Virus record (IMG/VR): IMGVR_UViG_3300009100_000033 | Coordinates: 1-32,435 of that record | Origin: a virus | Length of the DNA stretch: 32,435 nt | Direction: 5' to 3' (one strand) | In this document: positions 1-6,630 of the stretch, piece after piece | Layout of the letters: the number at the start of each line of letters is the position of its first letter | Numbering within the stretch: position 1 is the stretch's first letter | Program-made: the position numbers and the translations under genes | Notes under the pieces: model-generated | Told to the model about the DNA's origin: nothing | The model's input: only the letters and a program-made list of their open reading frames with translations | Database searches by the model: none

Positions 1-905
1 CCACCGATGTAGCCCCGGCGCCTGCGGCGCCGGAGACGAGCGCGCCCAGCGGTGCGGTCGCGTCCAGCAGCGACTGGCGCGCCACGCTCCCGCCCGAACT
101 CCAACTGGAGAAGTCGCTCGAGCGCTACAAGGATCCCGGCGCGCTCGCCAAGGCCTACCTCGAGGCCGAGAAGCGCATCGGCGCGCCGCAGACCCCGCCC
201 GCGCCCGACGCGCCGGCCGAGCAGCACGCCGCGTATCGCAAGCGCATGGGGCTGCCCGAGTCCCCCGACAAGTACGAGCTGACGCTCCCCAAGGCCAAGG
301 AGGGGACCGACTTCAGTTGGGACGAGGGCTGGATCGCGCGCCTCAAGGAACGCTTTCACGCCGCCCACGCCCCTCCGAAGGCGCTCCAGGCCGCGATCGA
401 CACGTTTCACGAGTACATGCATTCCACCTATGACACCGTGCGGGGCCAGCAGGCGCAGCGCGAGAACGAGGAGCGCGAGGAAGCCATGCGCGTCCTCGAG
501 CAGCACTGGGGGCCGCGCACCGGCCCCCTGTGGGAGCATCACCGCGCGCGCGCCGTTGCCGCCCTGGACCACGTGTTCGGCCCGCAGGCCTCCGCGGAGA
601 AGAACGCCATCATCGAGATGGCCGCCAATCCGCACTTCGCCGCGGGCCTCTCGCGCCTGGCCGATGGCCTGCTCGAGCGCGGCTTCGTCACCGGCAACGA
701 GATGGGCGGCACGCTCGACATCGGCGCCGCCCAGGCCAAGATCGAGGCGATGCGCGAGGCCTCGATCAAGGATCCCGGGCATCCGCTGAACAACCGGGCG
801 CATCCGCAGCACGAGCGCACGTGGGAGGAGTGGATGAAGCTCCAGGGGATCGTGGCCGGGCCGGATGCCTGGAAGCCGATTCCCGGGATGGTGCGACGCA
901 GCTAG
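1..905 (+). CDS. Capsid assembly scaffolding protein (5' partial)
   Basis: This is the C-terminal part of a T7-like head scaffolding protein, which would guide procapsid assembly around the portal and then leave. The reading frame is open from base 3, so the start lies left of the window. An Ala/Pro/Ser-rich stretch is followed by a conserved-looking block (DWRATLPPELQ, then KSLERYKDPGALAKAYLEAE) typical of podoviral scaffolds. The rest is charged and mostly helical with no enzyme motif, ending in GMVRRS and TAG. It directly precedes the major capsid gene, the usual place for a scaffold. The assignment rests on the N-terminal block, composition and gene order. Confidence 0.8.
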   Translation, partial: TDVAPAPAAPETSAPSGAVASSSDWRATLPPELQLEKSLERYKDPGALAKAYLEAEKRIGAPQTPPAPDAPAEQHAAYRKRMGLPESPDKYELTLPKAKEGTDFSWDEGWIARLKERFHAAHAPPKALQAAIDTFHEYMHSTYDTVRGQQAQRENEEREEAMRVLEQHWGPRTGPLWEHHRARAVAALDHVFGPQASAEKNAIIEMAANPHFAAGLSRLADGLLERGFVTGNEMGGTLDIGAAQAKIEAMREASIKDPGHPLNNRAHPQHERTWEEWMKLQGIVAGPDAWKPIPGMVRRS

Positions 906-914
906 CCGCACAGG

Positions 915-1020
915 GCCGGGCACTCCCGCGAGGGATCCGGCGACGGCGGGGAGAGACCCGCCGCAGGGAGCGTCCGCGACGCAGGACGCGAGGCCGATCG
1001 GGATGCCCCGGCACTCGGCC
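915..1020 (+). promoter_or_regulatory. Candidate structured RNA leader upstream of the capsid gene
   Basis: The 152-base gap between scaffold and capsid genes folds on paper into four consecutive hairpins. Stem 1 pairs GCCGG (915-919) with CCGGC (937-941) and has an inner stem TCCC/GGGA closed by a GCGA tetraloop of the GNRA type (928-931). Stem 2 pairs CGGCGGG (944-950) with CCCGCCG (957-963). Stem 3 pairs GCGTCC (970-975) with GGACGC (984-989). Stem 4 pairs GGCCGA (992-997) with TCGGCC (1015-1020) around CGGG/CCCG. Stems 1 and 4 both contain an asymmetric internal loop of GCAC opposite a single T. A cis-acting leader or processing site is inferred; no known RNA family was recognised, and high GC makes chance stems easier. 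Confidence 0.45.
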
Positions 1021-1057
1021 GCCATGGCGCAACACCGCAGTCCGTTGAGAGGTCTCC

Positions 1058-1939
1058 ATGGCTGCCTACGACACCGTCCCAGCCGTCTTCGTCCATGCGT
1101 ATCACGCCGAGTTGCACCGCCTCGTTGCCCAGCGCGAGTCGCGGCTGCGCTCCGCGGTGCGCTCCCGCACCGTCACCGGCAAGACCGACAACTGGGACCG
1201 CCTCGGGCCCAGTGACCTCGCCGCCATCGCCACCCGGCACGCGGCGACCACCATCCTCGATCCCATCCACTCGCGGCGCCGGGCCGTGATGACCGACCGC
1301 GGCGGCGCGATCATCCTCGACCGGCACGACGAGGTGAAGATGATCGCCTCGCCGCAGAACGAGTACGCGCAGAACCACGCGGACTCGATCAACCGCTTCT
1401 ACGACGACCTGATCATCACCGCGCTCGGCGGCACGGCCACCTCGGTCGCCGCCGACGACACCACGTCCACCGTCTCGCTGCCCGCCGGGCAGATCATCGC
1501 CGAGGCCGGCACCGCGGGCCTCACGTTCGCGAAGGTCAACGCCGCCGTGCAGCTCCTGAACAGCAAGGACGTGCCGTTCGAGAACCGCTTCGCCGTGGTC
1601 TCCGCCGCGGGCCTGTCCGATCTGCTCGCGACCACGCAGGCGACCAGTTCCGATTTCGTGGACCTGAAGGCGATCCAGTCCGGGCGCCTGCAGGGCACCT
1701 TCATGGGCTTCACGTGGATCATGAGTAACCGCCTGCCGTTCACCACGCCGAAGCGCACGAACTACTTCTTCCACAAGAACGCCGTCGGCCTGTCGATGGC
1801 CATGGACATGTACACGTCGGTCAGCGTGCGGCACGACCTGAACGACGCCACCCAGGTCTACGCCGCGTGCAGTGCGGGCGCGGTGCGGATCGAGGAGGAA
1901 CTGGTGGTCGCCGTCGAGATCGACGAAGTGACCGGGTAA
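1058..1939 (+). CDS. Major capsid protein
   Basis: A protein of 293 residues, probably the shell subunit of the phage head, in the HK97-fold capsid group used by podoviruses. It has typical features of this group: an N-terminal helical arm rich in Arg, a segment with aromatic and acidic residues (DRHDEVKMIASPQNEYAQ), a central Ala/Gly/Thr-rich stretch, and a C-terminal segment (VRIEEELVVAVEID) like the last beta strand of the axial domain. The ATG is preceded by GAGAGG at five bases, which supports this start. It follows the scaffold gene and is followed at once by a strong hairpin, as expected for the most highly expressed late gene. No catalytic motif is present. Confidence 0.85.
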   Translation: MAAYDTVPAVFVHAYHAELHRLVAQRESRLRSAVRSRTVTGKTDNWDRLGPSDLAAIATRHAATTILDPIHSRRRAVMTDRGGAIILDRHDEVKMIASPQNEYAQNHADSINRFYDDLIITALGGTATSVAADDTTSTVSLPAGQIIAEAGTAGLTFAKVNAAVQLLNSKDVPFENRFAVVSAAGLSDLLATTQATSSDFVDLKAIQSGRLQGTFMGFTWIMSNRLPFTTPKRTNYFFHKNAVGLSMAMDMYTSVSVRHDLNDATQVYAACSAGAVRIEEELVVAVEIDEVTG

Positions 1940-1955
1940 GGAGACCCGCGAGGCG

Positions 1956-1978
1956 CCCGGCGGGCCCGCGCCGCCGGG
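1956..1978 (+). terminator. GC hairpin just after the capsid gene
   Basis: CCCGGCGG (1956-1963) pairs perfectly with CCGCCGGG (1971-1978) around a seven-base loop, 16 bases after the capsid stop. There is no T-run, so it is not a classical intrinsic terminator. T7 has a partial terminator at the same place, behind gene 10. An attenuator or RNA-stabilising hairpin that separates capsid from fibre expression is inferred. Confidence 0.4.
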
Positions 1979-1989
1979 GGCCGATCCCC

Positions 1990-3636
1990 ATGCCTGTCTT
2001 CGAGCCAGCACACTGGGTCAGCCGCGGGTTTGCTCTGCCCGCGCGCACCTCGGAGGAGCCGACCGGCACCTGGGCGAGCTATGCCGGGCGGATCTACGTC
2101 GCCTACCGGGGCAACGAGGTCGTCGGGGGCTATCCGCGGCCCACCCGGGCCCGCTTCGGCAGCATCGCGAGCACCGCGGACGGCATCACCTGGTCCGTCG
2201 TCTGGGACGGCCAGGTGGCGTTCGCGGGCCATCTACACTGCCAGCCCCTGGCCCTCTGGGTCCATGCCGGGGCGCTCCACGCCGTCATCGCCTCCAATGG
2301 CCGGGCGGCCTTCTTCAACATGGGCCAGATCCCGGCGGGCGAGATCTTCATCGTCCGCACCACCACCGGCACGCTCTGGACCAAGGTCGCCTCGCTCCAC
2401 GCCTGGCCGGCCCAGGACTTCGGCGATGCCCCGGGGGCCGGCGGCGATGCCGTCGTCACCGGATGCGCGTGGGTGGACCGGGAGGGCGACGCCCGCGTCA
2501 TCGTCGGCTGGAACGTGGGGGCCGGTGGCCCCGGCGGCTCGTTCACCGACGTCGGCACCGACTGCTTCGTCTCTCCGGACGGTCTCGCGTGGTCGCTCGT
2601 CCGCCACATGCGCGGGAGCTATCCCTTCACCAGCAGCGATCCGAGCGTGGCCAATGGCCCCTCGCAGGTCGTGGCCATCACCCCGCCCACCCCGCCGGGC
2701 GCCCCCGAACGCTGGTTCATGATCGGCGGGCAAAACATCCTGAACTACTCCGACAACCAGGGGGCCACGTGGACGGCCTCCGTGTTCTTCACGCAATTCC
2801 CCTTCACCGTGGTCGGCCTGAAGTCGCGCGGGATGGCGGCCTTCGCCCACGGCACCGGGAGCTTCGGGCCCGACAGCAAGGTGTCGTGCGACCAGGGCGC
2901 ATCCTTCACCACGATCACGACGGGGGCCTTCGGCGGCCCCGCCAACGCCTTCGTGGGCATCACCCAGTTCGATGTCGGGGGCGGCGAGGAACTGCTGGTC
3001 TCGGTGCGCGATCCCACCGACTACACCACCAAGACCAATCTCTGGTACACCACCAACGGCGGGGAGACCTACACCAACCTCGGGTCGCTGCCCTTCGCCT
3101 ACACCCTGCCCGTGTACCTGCTCTACGCCAACGGGCTCACGATCCTCTACAGCGCCGGGCGCGACGTCTGGACCTGCGCCGATCACCCGACGGGGCTCTA
3201 CACGCCACGCACCATCTGCCCGGACCTGGTGCCGCCGCCGCCGCCCCCGAACCTGCGCGTGCCGATGGCGCCCTGCCCGCCGCCCTTCACGCCGGTGCTC
3301 TGTGAGCAGGTGTGCCCGCCCGAGCCGGCCGTCGTCACCATGGCGCGGATGCTCGGCCCCCTGGCCCTGCGCCGGCAGCAGCACTCGGCGCCGCGCGTGT
3401 TCGTCGGCGCCGAGTCCCCCGTGCTCCGGGTCACGCCTTTGGCCGTGGAGGACATCCCCGTCGGGGCCACGTTCATGAACATTCCCTGTGCCCCGGTGTG
3501 CCCGTCGGACCCGGATCTCACCACGACCTGCCACGCCCGGCTGGGCCTGTTCCAGCTCGGGGAGAACTGTCTGGGGACGCCCGGGCCGCTCAGTGCTCTG
3601 GCGCGCCGGCTCGCCGCGGCCGGCCGGAGACATTAG
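1990..3636 (+). CDS. Asp-box beta-propeller virion protein (sialidase-like fold)
   Basis: A 548-residue protein with at least five Asp-box/BNR-like motifs of the pattern S-x-D-x-G-x-x-W: near residues 61-69 (STADGITW), 195-202 (SPDGLAW), 253-262 (SDNQGATW), 299-306 (CDQGASF) and 353-362 (TTNGGETY). Such motifs lie on turns between strands of beta-propeller blades in sialidases and many carbohydrate-binding proteins. The C-terminal quarter is Pro- and Cys-rich (seven prolines near 415-420, then several Cys). It has no signal peptide and lies between capsid and tail genes, so a virion adhesin, decoration or glycan-binding role is likely. The sialidase catalytic Arg triad cannot be assigned, so enzymatic activity is not claimed. 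The ATG at 1990 is chosen because upstream in-frame sequence overlaps the capsid gene; its ribosome site is weak. Confidence 0.7.
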   Translation: MPVFEPAHWVSRGFALPARTSEEPTGTWASYAGRIYVAYRGNEVVGGYPRPTRARFGSIASTADGITWSVVWDGQVAFAGHLHCQPLALWVHAGALHAVIASNGRAAFFNMGQIPAGEIFIVRTTTGTLWTKVASLHAWPAQDFGDAPGAGGDAVVTGCAWVDREGDARVIVGWNVGAGGPGGSFTDVGTDCFVSPDGLAWSLVRHMRGSYPFTSSDPSVANGPSQVVAITPPTPPGAPERWFMIGGQNILNYSDNQGATWTASVFFTQFPFTVVGLKSRGMAAFAHGTGSFGPDSKVSCDQGASFTTITTGAFGGPANAFVGITQFDVGGGEELLVSVRDPTDYTTKTNLWYTTNGGETYTNLGSLPFAYTLPVYLLYANGLTILYSAGRDVWTCADHPTGLYTPRTICPDLVPPPPPPNLRVPMAPCPPPFTPVLCEQVCPPEPAVVTMARMLGPLALRRQQHSAPRVFVGAESPVLRVTPLAVEDIPVGATFMNIPCAPVCPSDPDLTTTCHARLGLFQLGENCLGTPGPLSALARRLAAAGRRH

Positions 3637-3638
3637 GC

Positions 3639-5072
3639 ATGCCGAACTGGTCCCCCACCCCGGTGCGCCCCGACGGCGAGTTCCTGACCGGGGCGAACTA
3701 TCAGGCCGACCGGCAGCAGGCCGCCAATGCCGATGTGCCGCAGGTGCAGGACGACTACTCCGCCACCGTGGCCCAGATGCAGACGGTGGCCGATCCCGCG
3801 CCCGCCGGCACGCCGTCCCTGGCCACCTCGCTGGCCGGGGAACTCGAGCGCCTCCGCTTCACCCTGCTCAAGATCAAGCAGAGTCTGCGCGGCACCGTGG
3901 CGCAGTGGTACGAGCCCTTCACCATCGACCCGGCCACGCTGCCGACGGGACCAACGGGCCCGGCGGGGCCGCAGGGACCGGCGGGCACCAACGGGGCGGC
4001 GGGCCCTCCGGGCCCCGGCGTCGCCGCGGGCGGCACGACCGGCCAGGTCCTGGCCAAGAACTCGGCCACGAACTACGACACCGGCTGGATCGATCCGCCT
4101 GCCGGTGGTGGTGGGGGCGAGGGCGCCGACGAGGTCCACATCGGGCCCGCCGAGCCCGTCGACCCGGCCATCGAGCTGTGGGTCGATTCCGATGAGCCCG
4201 CACCGGCCGGCGGGGGCGGCGGGGCGGTGCTCGCGAGCACGTGCGAGGGGCGATTGACGACCGAGAGCGGCGTGCCCGTCTCCACGACGGATCGCACGGC
4301 GCAGAGCACGCTCTACTTCACGCCGTACCGGGGCAACCAGGTCGCGCTCTACTCCGGGACCGCGTGGGCGTATGCGACCCTGACGGAGCGGAGCCTCGCG
4401 CTCTCCGGCCTCACGAGCGGCAAGCCGTACGATGTCTTCCTCTACGACAACGCCGGGACGCTCACGCTGGAATTGGTGGTGTGGACGAACGACACCACGC
4501 GGGCGACGGCGCTGGCGGTGCAGGACGGCATCTACGTCAAGACCGGCGCGCCGACCCGGCGCTATGTCGGGACGATCTACACGACCGGCACGACGACCAC
4601 CGAGGACTCTGCGGCGAGACGCTACGTGTGGAACATGCAGCACCGCGTGCGCCGGGTGCTCCGCAACGCGACCGAGACCACGGCGAGCTGGGCGTATACC
4701 TCCACCACGGTCCGGCAAGCCCGCGCGAGCGCCGCGAATCAACTGGACTACGTGGTCGGCTTGGCCGAGGTGCCCGTGGACGCCGAGGCCTGCGGCCTCT
4801 GCTCGGTGACCGTCAATGTCGTCTGTGCCGTGGGCATCGGCGTCGACAGCACGACCGCGAACAGCGCGCAGACCTACCAGGGCCTGCAGGTCGCGTCGGG
4901 GCAGGTCGCCGGGCCGCGCGCGCTCTACCGGGGTACGCCGGGCCTCGGGCGCCATGTCCTCACCTGGCTGGAGTGGATTCATTCGGTGTCGGGGGCCGTC
5001 ACCTGGTACGGGACGATGACGTTCACGGTCCCGGTCGGGCAGGCCGGCATCGTGGGAGCGATCGAGGGATGA
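3639..5072 (+). CDS. Tail fibre protein with collagen-like segment
   Basis: A protein of 477 residues. Residues 1-100 are polar and partly helical, a likely attachment or trimerisation region. Residues about 104-127 are a collagen-like G-x-y run with many GP pairs, a common shaft element in phage fibres. It is followed by a motif seen in many fibre proteins (GQVLAKNSATNYDTGW, 135-150), a Gly-rich linker, and a Thr/Ser/Val-rich beta C-terminus of about 280 residues that would form the receptor-binding tip. The ATG lies two bases after the previous stop. No cleavage or chaperone domain is recognised. The fibre assignment is secure by composition; the receptor is unknown. Confidence 0.75.
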   Translation: MPNWSPTPVRPDGEFLTGANYQADRQQAANADVPQVQDDYSATVAQMQTVADPAPAGTPSLATSLAGELERLRFTLLKIKQSLRGTVAQWYEPFTIDPATLPTGPTGPAGPQGPAGTNGAAGPPGPGVAAGGTTGQVLAKNSATNYDTGWIDPPAGGGGGEGADEVHIGPAEPVDPAIELWVDSDEPAPAGGGGGAVLASTCEGRLTTESGVPVSTTDRTAQSTLYFTPYRGNQVALYSGTAWAYATLTERSLALSGLTSGKPYDVFLYDNAGTLTLELVVWTNDTTRATALAVQDGIYVKTGAPTRRYVGTIYTTGTTTTEDSAARRYVWNMQHRVRRVLRNATETTASWAYTSTTVRQARASAANQLDYVVGLAEVPVDAEACGLCSVTVNVVCAVGIGVDSTTANSAQTYQGLQVASGQVAGPRALYRGTPGLGRHVLTWLEWIHSVSGAVTWYGTMTFTVPVGQAGIVGAIEG

Positions 5073-5563
5073 CGACCCTCAAGGCGAAGGTCGACGGCGC
5101 CTGGGTCACGGTCGGCGGCGTGGGCGTCGGCGTCCCGGCCGGCGGCGCGACCAACGCGATCCTGACGAAGGCGAGCGCGACGGACTATGCCACGGCGTGG
5201 ACGACCGCGCCGATCCTGACCGGCCTGACGCTGACCGGCGATGCGAGCATCACCGGCAACGCCACGATCACCGGCACCCTCACCAGCAAGCACGCGGTGC
5301 GGGCGGCAGCGGCCGTGGAGGGCACCGACGGGAGCCTGATCAACCAGTTCGGCTTCACCTCGTGCGCGCGGGTGTCCGCCGGCGTGTATCGGCTCACGCT
5401 GGCCACGGCCGTGACCTACCCCATCGCCATCGCCACCCCCCTGGCCGCGGTGGGGCTGACTGCCGTGGTCCAGGTCGAATCCGTGACGCAGTTTCTCGTG
5501 CGGATCTTTAGTGTGGGTACGGCCACGGACGGCTCCTTCACCGTCCACGTGGCGAGCCCGTAG
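5069..5563 (+). CDS. Short fibre-like virion protein
   Basis: A protein of 164 residues that starts inside the stop of the preceding fibre gene (ATGA overlap), so the two are probably translated together. Residues 25-44 repeat the fibre motif of its neighbour in diverged form (GGATNAILTKASATDYATAW). It continues into a Thr/Gly/Ile-rich repeat region (TLTGDASITGNATITGT) that looks like a beta-helical shaft, and ends in a compact beta C-terminus. It is likely an accessory fibre, fibre tip or baseplate component. No enzyme motif is visible. Confidence 0.6.
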   Translation: MTTLKAKVDGAWVTVGGVGVGVPAGGATNAILTKASATDYATAWTTAPILTGLTLTGDASITGNATITGTLTSKHAVRAAAAVEGTDGSLINQFGFTSCARVSAGVYRLTLATAVTYPIAIATPLAAVGLTAVVQVESVTQFLVRIFSVGTATDGSFTVHVASP

Positions 5564-5575
5564 GAGAGGCCCCCC

Positions 5576-5887
5576 ATGCCCTTGACCATCCAGCAAGGCA
5601 CCACGGGAACGCTGACCTTCGCCCCCGACCGCGTCGGTGTCGCCCCCGACACCGTGCAGAGCGTGTCCTGGCAGCCGCAGGGCAGCCAGCAGTACGTGCG
5701 CTTCATCGCGCCCGACAAGGTGGAAGGGCTCGCGCCCGGGTCCGGCAGCTACAAGTGCGCGGTGACCTTCAAGACGCCCGGGGAGAAGCATACGTGGCCC
5801 TTCGACGTGGTCTGCGTCGCGGCGGGCTTCACGGGCGTCGAGCCCGTCGTGCCCGTCGTCATCTTCATCCCGGTACCGGCGCCCTAG
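5576..5887 (+). CDS. Small beta-rich, Ig-like protein
   Basis: A 103-residue protein with a good ribosome site (GGAGAGG six bases before the ATG). The sequence alternates short hydrophobic strands with turns (SVSWQP, YKCAVTF, WPFDVVCV), and two cysteines sit in strand-like segments, as in an Ig-like or bacterial surface-type domain. The C-terminus is Val/Pro-rich and hydrophobic. It sits in the fibre block before the tail tube genes, so a virion decoration or fibre-associated role is inferred. No family was recognised with certainty. Confidence 0.55.
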   Translation: MPLTIQQGTTGTLTFAPDRVGVAPDTVQSVSWQPQGSQQYVRFIAPDKVEGLAPGSGSYKCAVTFKTPGEKHTWPFDVVCVAAGFTGVEPVVPVVIFIPVPAP

Positions 5888-5889
5888 CG

Positions 5890-6033
5890 ATGCCGACCGT
5901 CGACGAGCACGTCCAGCAGATTCTCGGCCACCTGCTCATGCAGAACGCCATCCTGCGCGCCGAGCTGGACGCCGCCCGGGAGCGCATCCGCACCCTCGAG
6001 GCCCAGAACGCGCGCGACGGAGTGCCCGCATGA
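5890..6033 (+). CDS. Small coiled-coil protein
   Basis: A 47-residue protein, almost entirely one amphipathic helix (HVQQILGHLLMQNAILRAEL followed by a charged heptad-like stretch ending RTLEAQNA). The start follows the previous stop by two bases and the stop overlaps the next ATG by four, so it is embedded in the virion operon. Its size and coiled-coil character suggest an oligomerisation or adaptor peptide. The upstream ribosome site is weak and coupling is likely. Confidence 0.5.
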   Translation: MPTVDEHVQQILGHLLMQNAILRAELDAARERIRTLEAQNARDGVPA

Positions 6034-6629
6034 TCACCACCCAGGCGCAAGTCAATCACGTCAACCAGGCCCTCCGCTCGCTCGGTGAGAAGCCCATCGC
6101 GCTGCCCTACGACGAGACCAACCCGCGCTGGCTCCTCGCGCAGGAGTTCTACGACCAGACGCAGGACGCGTTGCACGTGGAACACTTCTGGAACTTCGCC
6201 ACCATGCGCGCCGTGCTCGCCCCCGCGCCCGGGATCACGCCGGCCTACGGGTGGGGCTACGCCTTTGCGCTCCCCACGGACTATCTCGCCGTGCAGCGCG
6301 TGCAGCTCTACACCGAGTACCAGCGCGAAGGCGCCTACTTCCTCGCCGATGAGCCCACGTTGCCACTGACCTACACCGCGCGCATCGTCGACGTCACGCG
6401 CTGGCCGGCGTACTTCACGGCCGCGTTCATCGCCGCGCTCACCGCGGCGTTCGCCGAGCAGATCACCGGGCAACTGCAGAAGGCCCAGCTCTGGCTCCAG
6501 ATCGCCGAGAAGCGCCTCGCGCGCGCGAAGGTCCACGACAGCCAAGAGGGCTCGCCGCCCATCCTGCAGAGCAACGACCTCATCATCGCCCGCCGGGGCG
6601 GCTGGCGGCCCGGCACCGGGTGGCGCTGA
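6030..6629 (+). CDS. Tail tubular protein A-like protein (T7 gp11-like)
   Basis: A protein of 199 residues resembling the podoviral tail tube adaptor that connects portal to nozzle. The N-terminus (VNHVNQALRSLGEKPI) matches the 'few residues, then helix and SLG' opening of the family. The middle has the aromatic FWNF / YGWGYAFALPTDYL block with Leu-Pro-x-D-(Y/W)-L, a hallmark of gp11-type proteins. A long amphipathic helix near the C-terminus (QLQKAQLWLQIAEKRLARAK) is also typical. The ATG overlaps the upstream TGA, and GGAG lies seven bases before it. It is followed at once by the tail tubular protein B gene, as in T7. Confidence 0.8.
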   Translation: MITTQAQVNHVNQALRSLGEKPIALPYDETNPRWLLAQEFYDQTQDALHVEHFWNFATMRAVLAPAPGITPAYGWGYAFALPTDYLAVQRVQLYTEYQREGAYFLADEPTLPLTYTARIVDVTRWPAYFTAAFIAALTAAFAEQITGQLQKAQLWLQIAEKRLARAKVHDSQEGSPPILQSNDLIIARRGGWRPGTGWR

Positions 6630-6630
6630 A

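Noticed and set aside
1990-3636. Calling the Asp-box protein an active sialidase
   Set aside because: Asp-boxes show the propeller fold only; the catalytic Arg triad and nucleophile could not be assigned.
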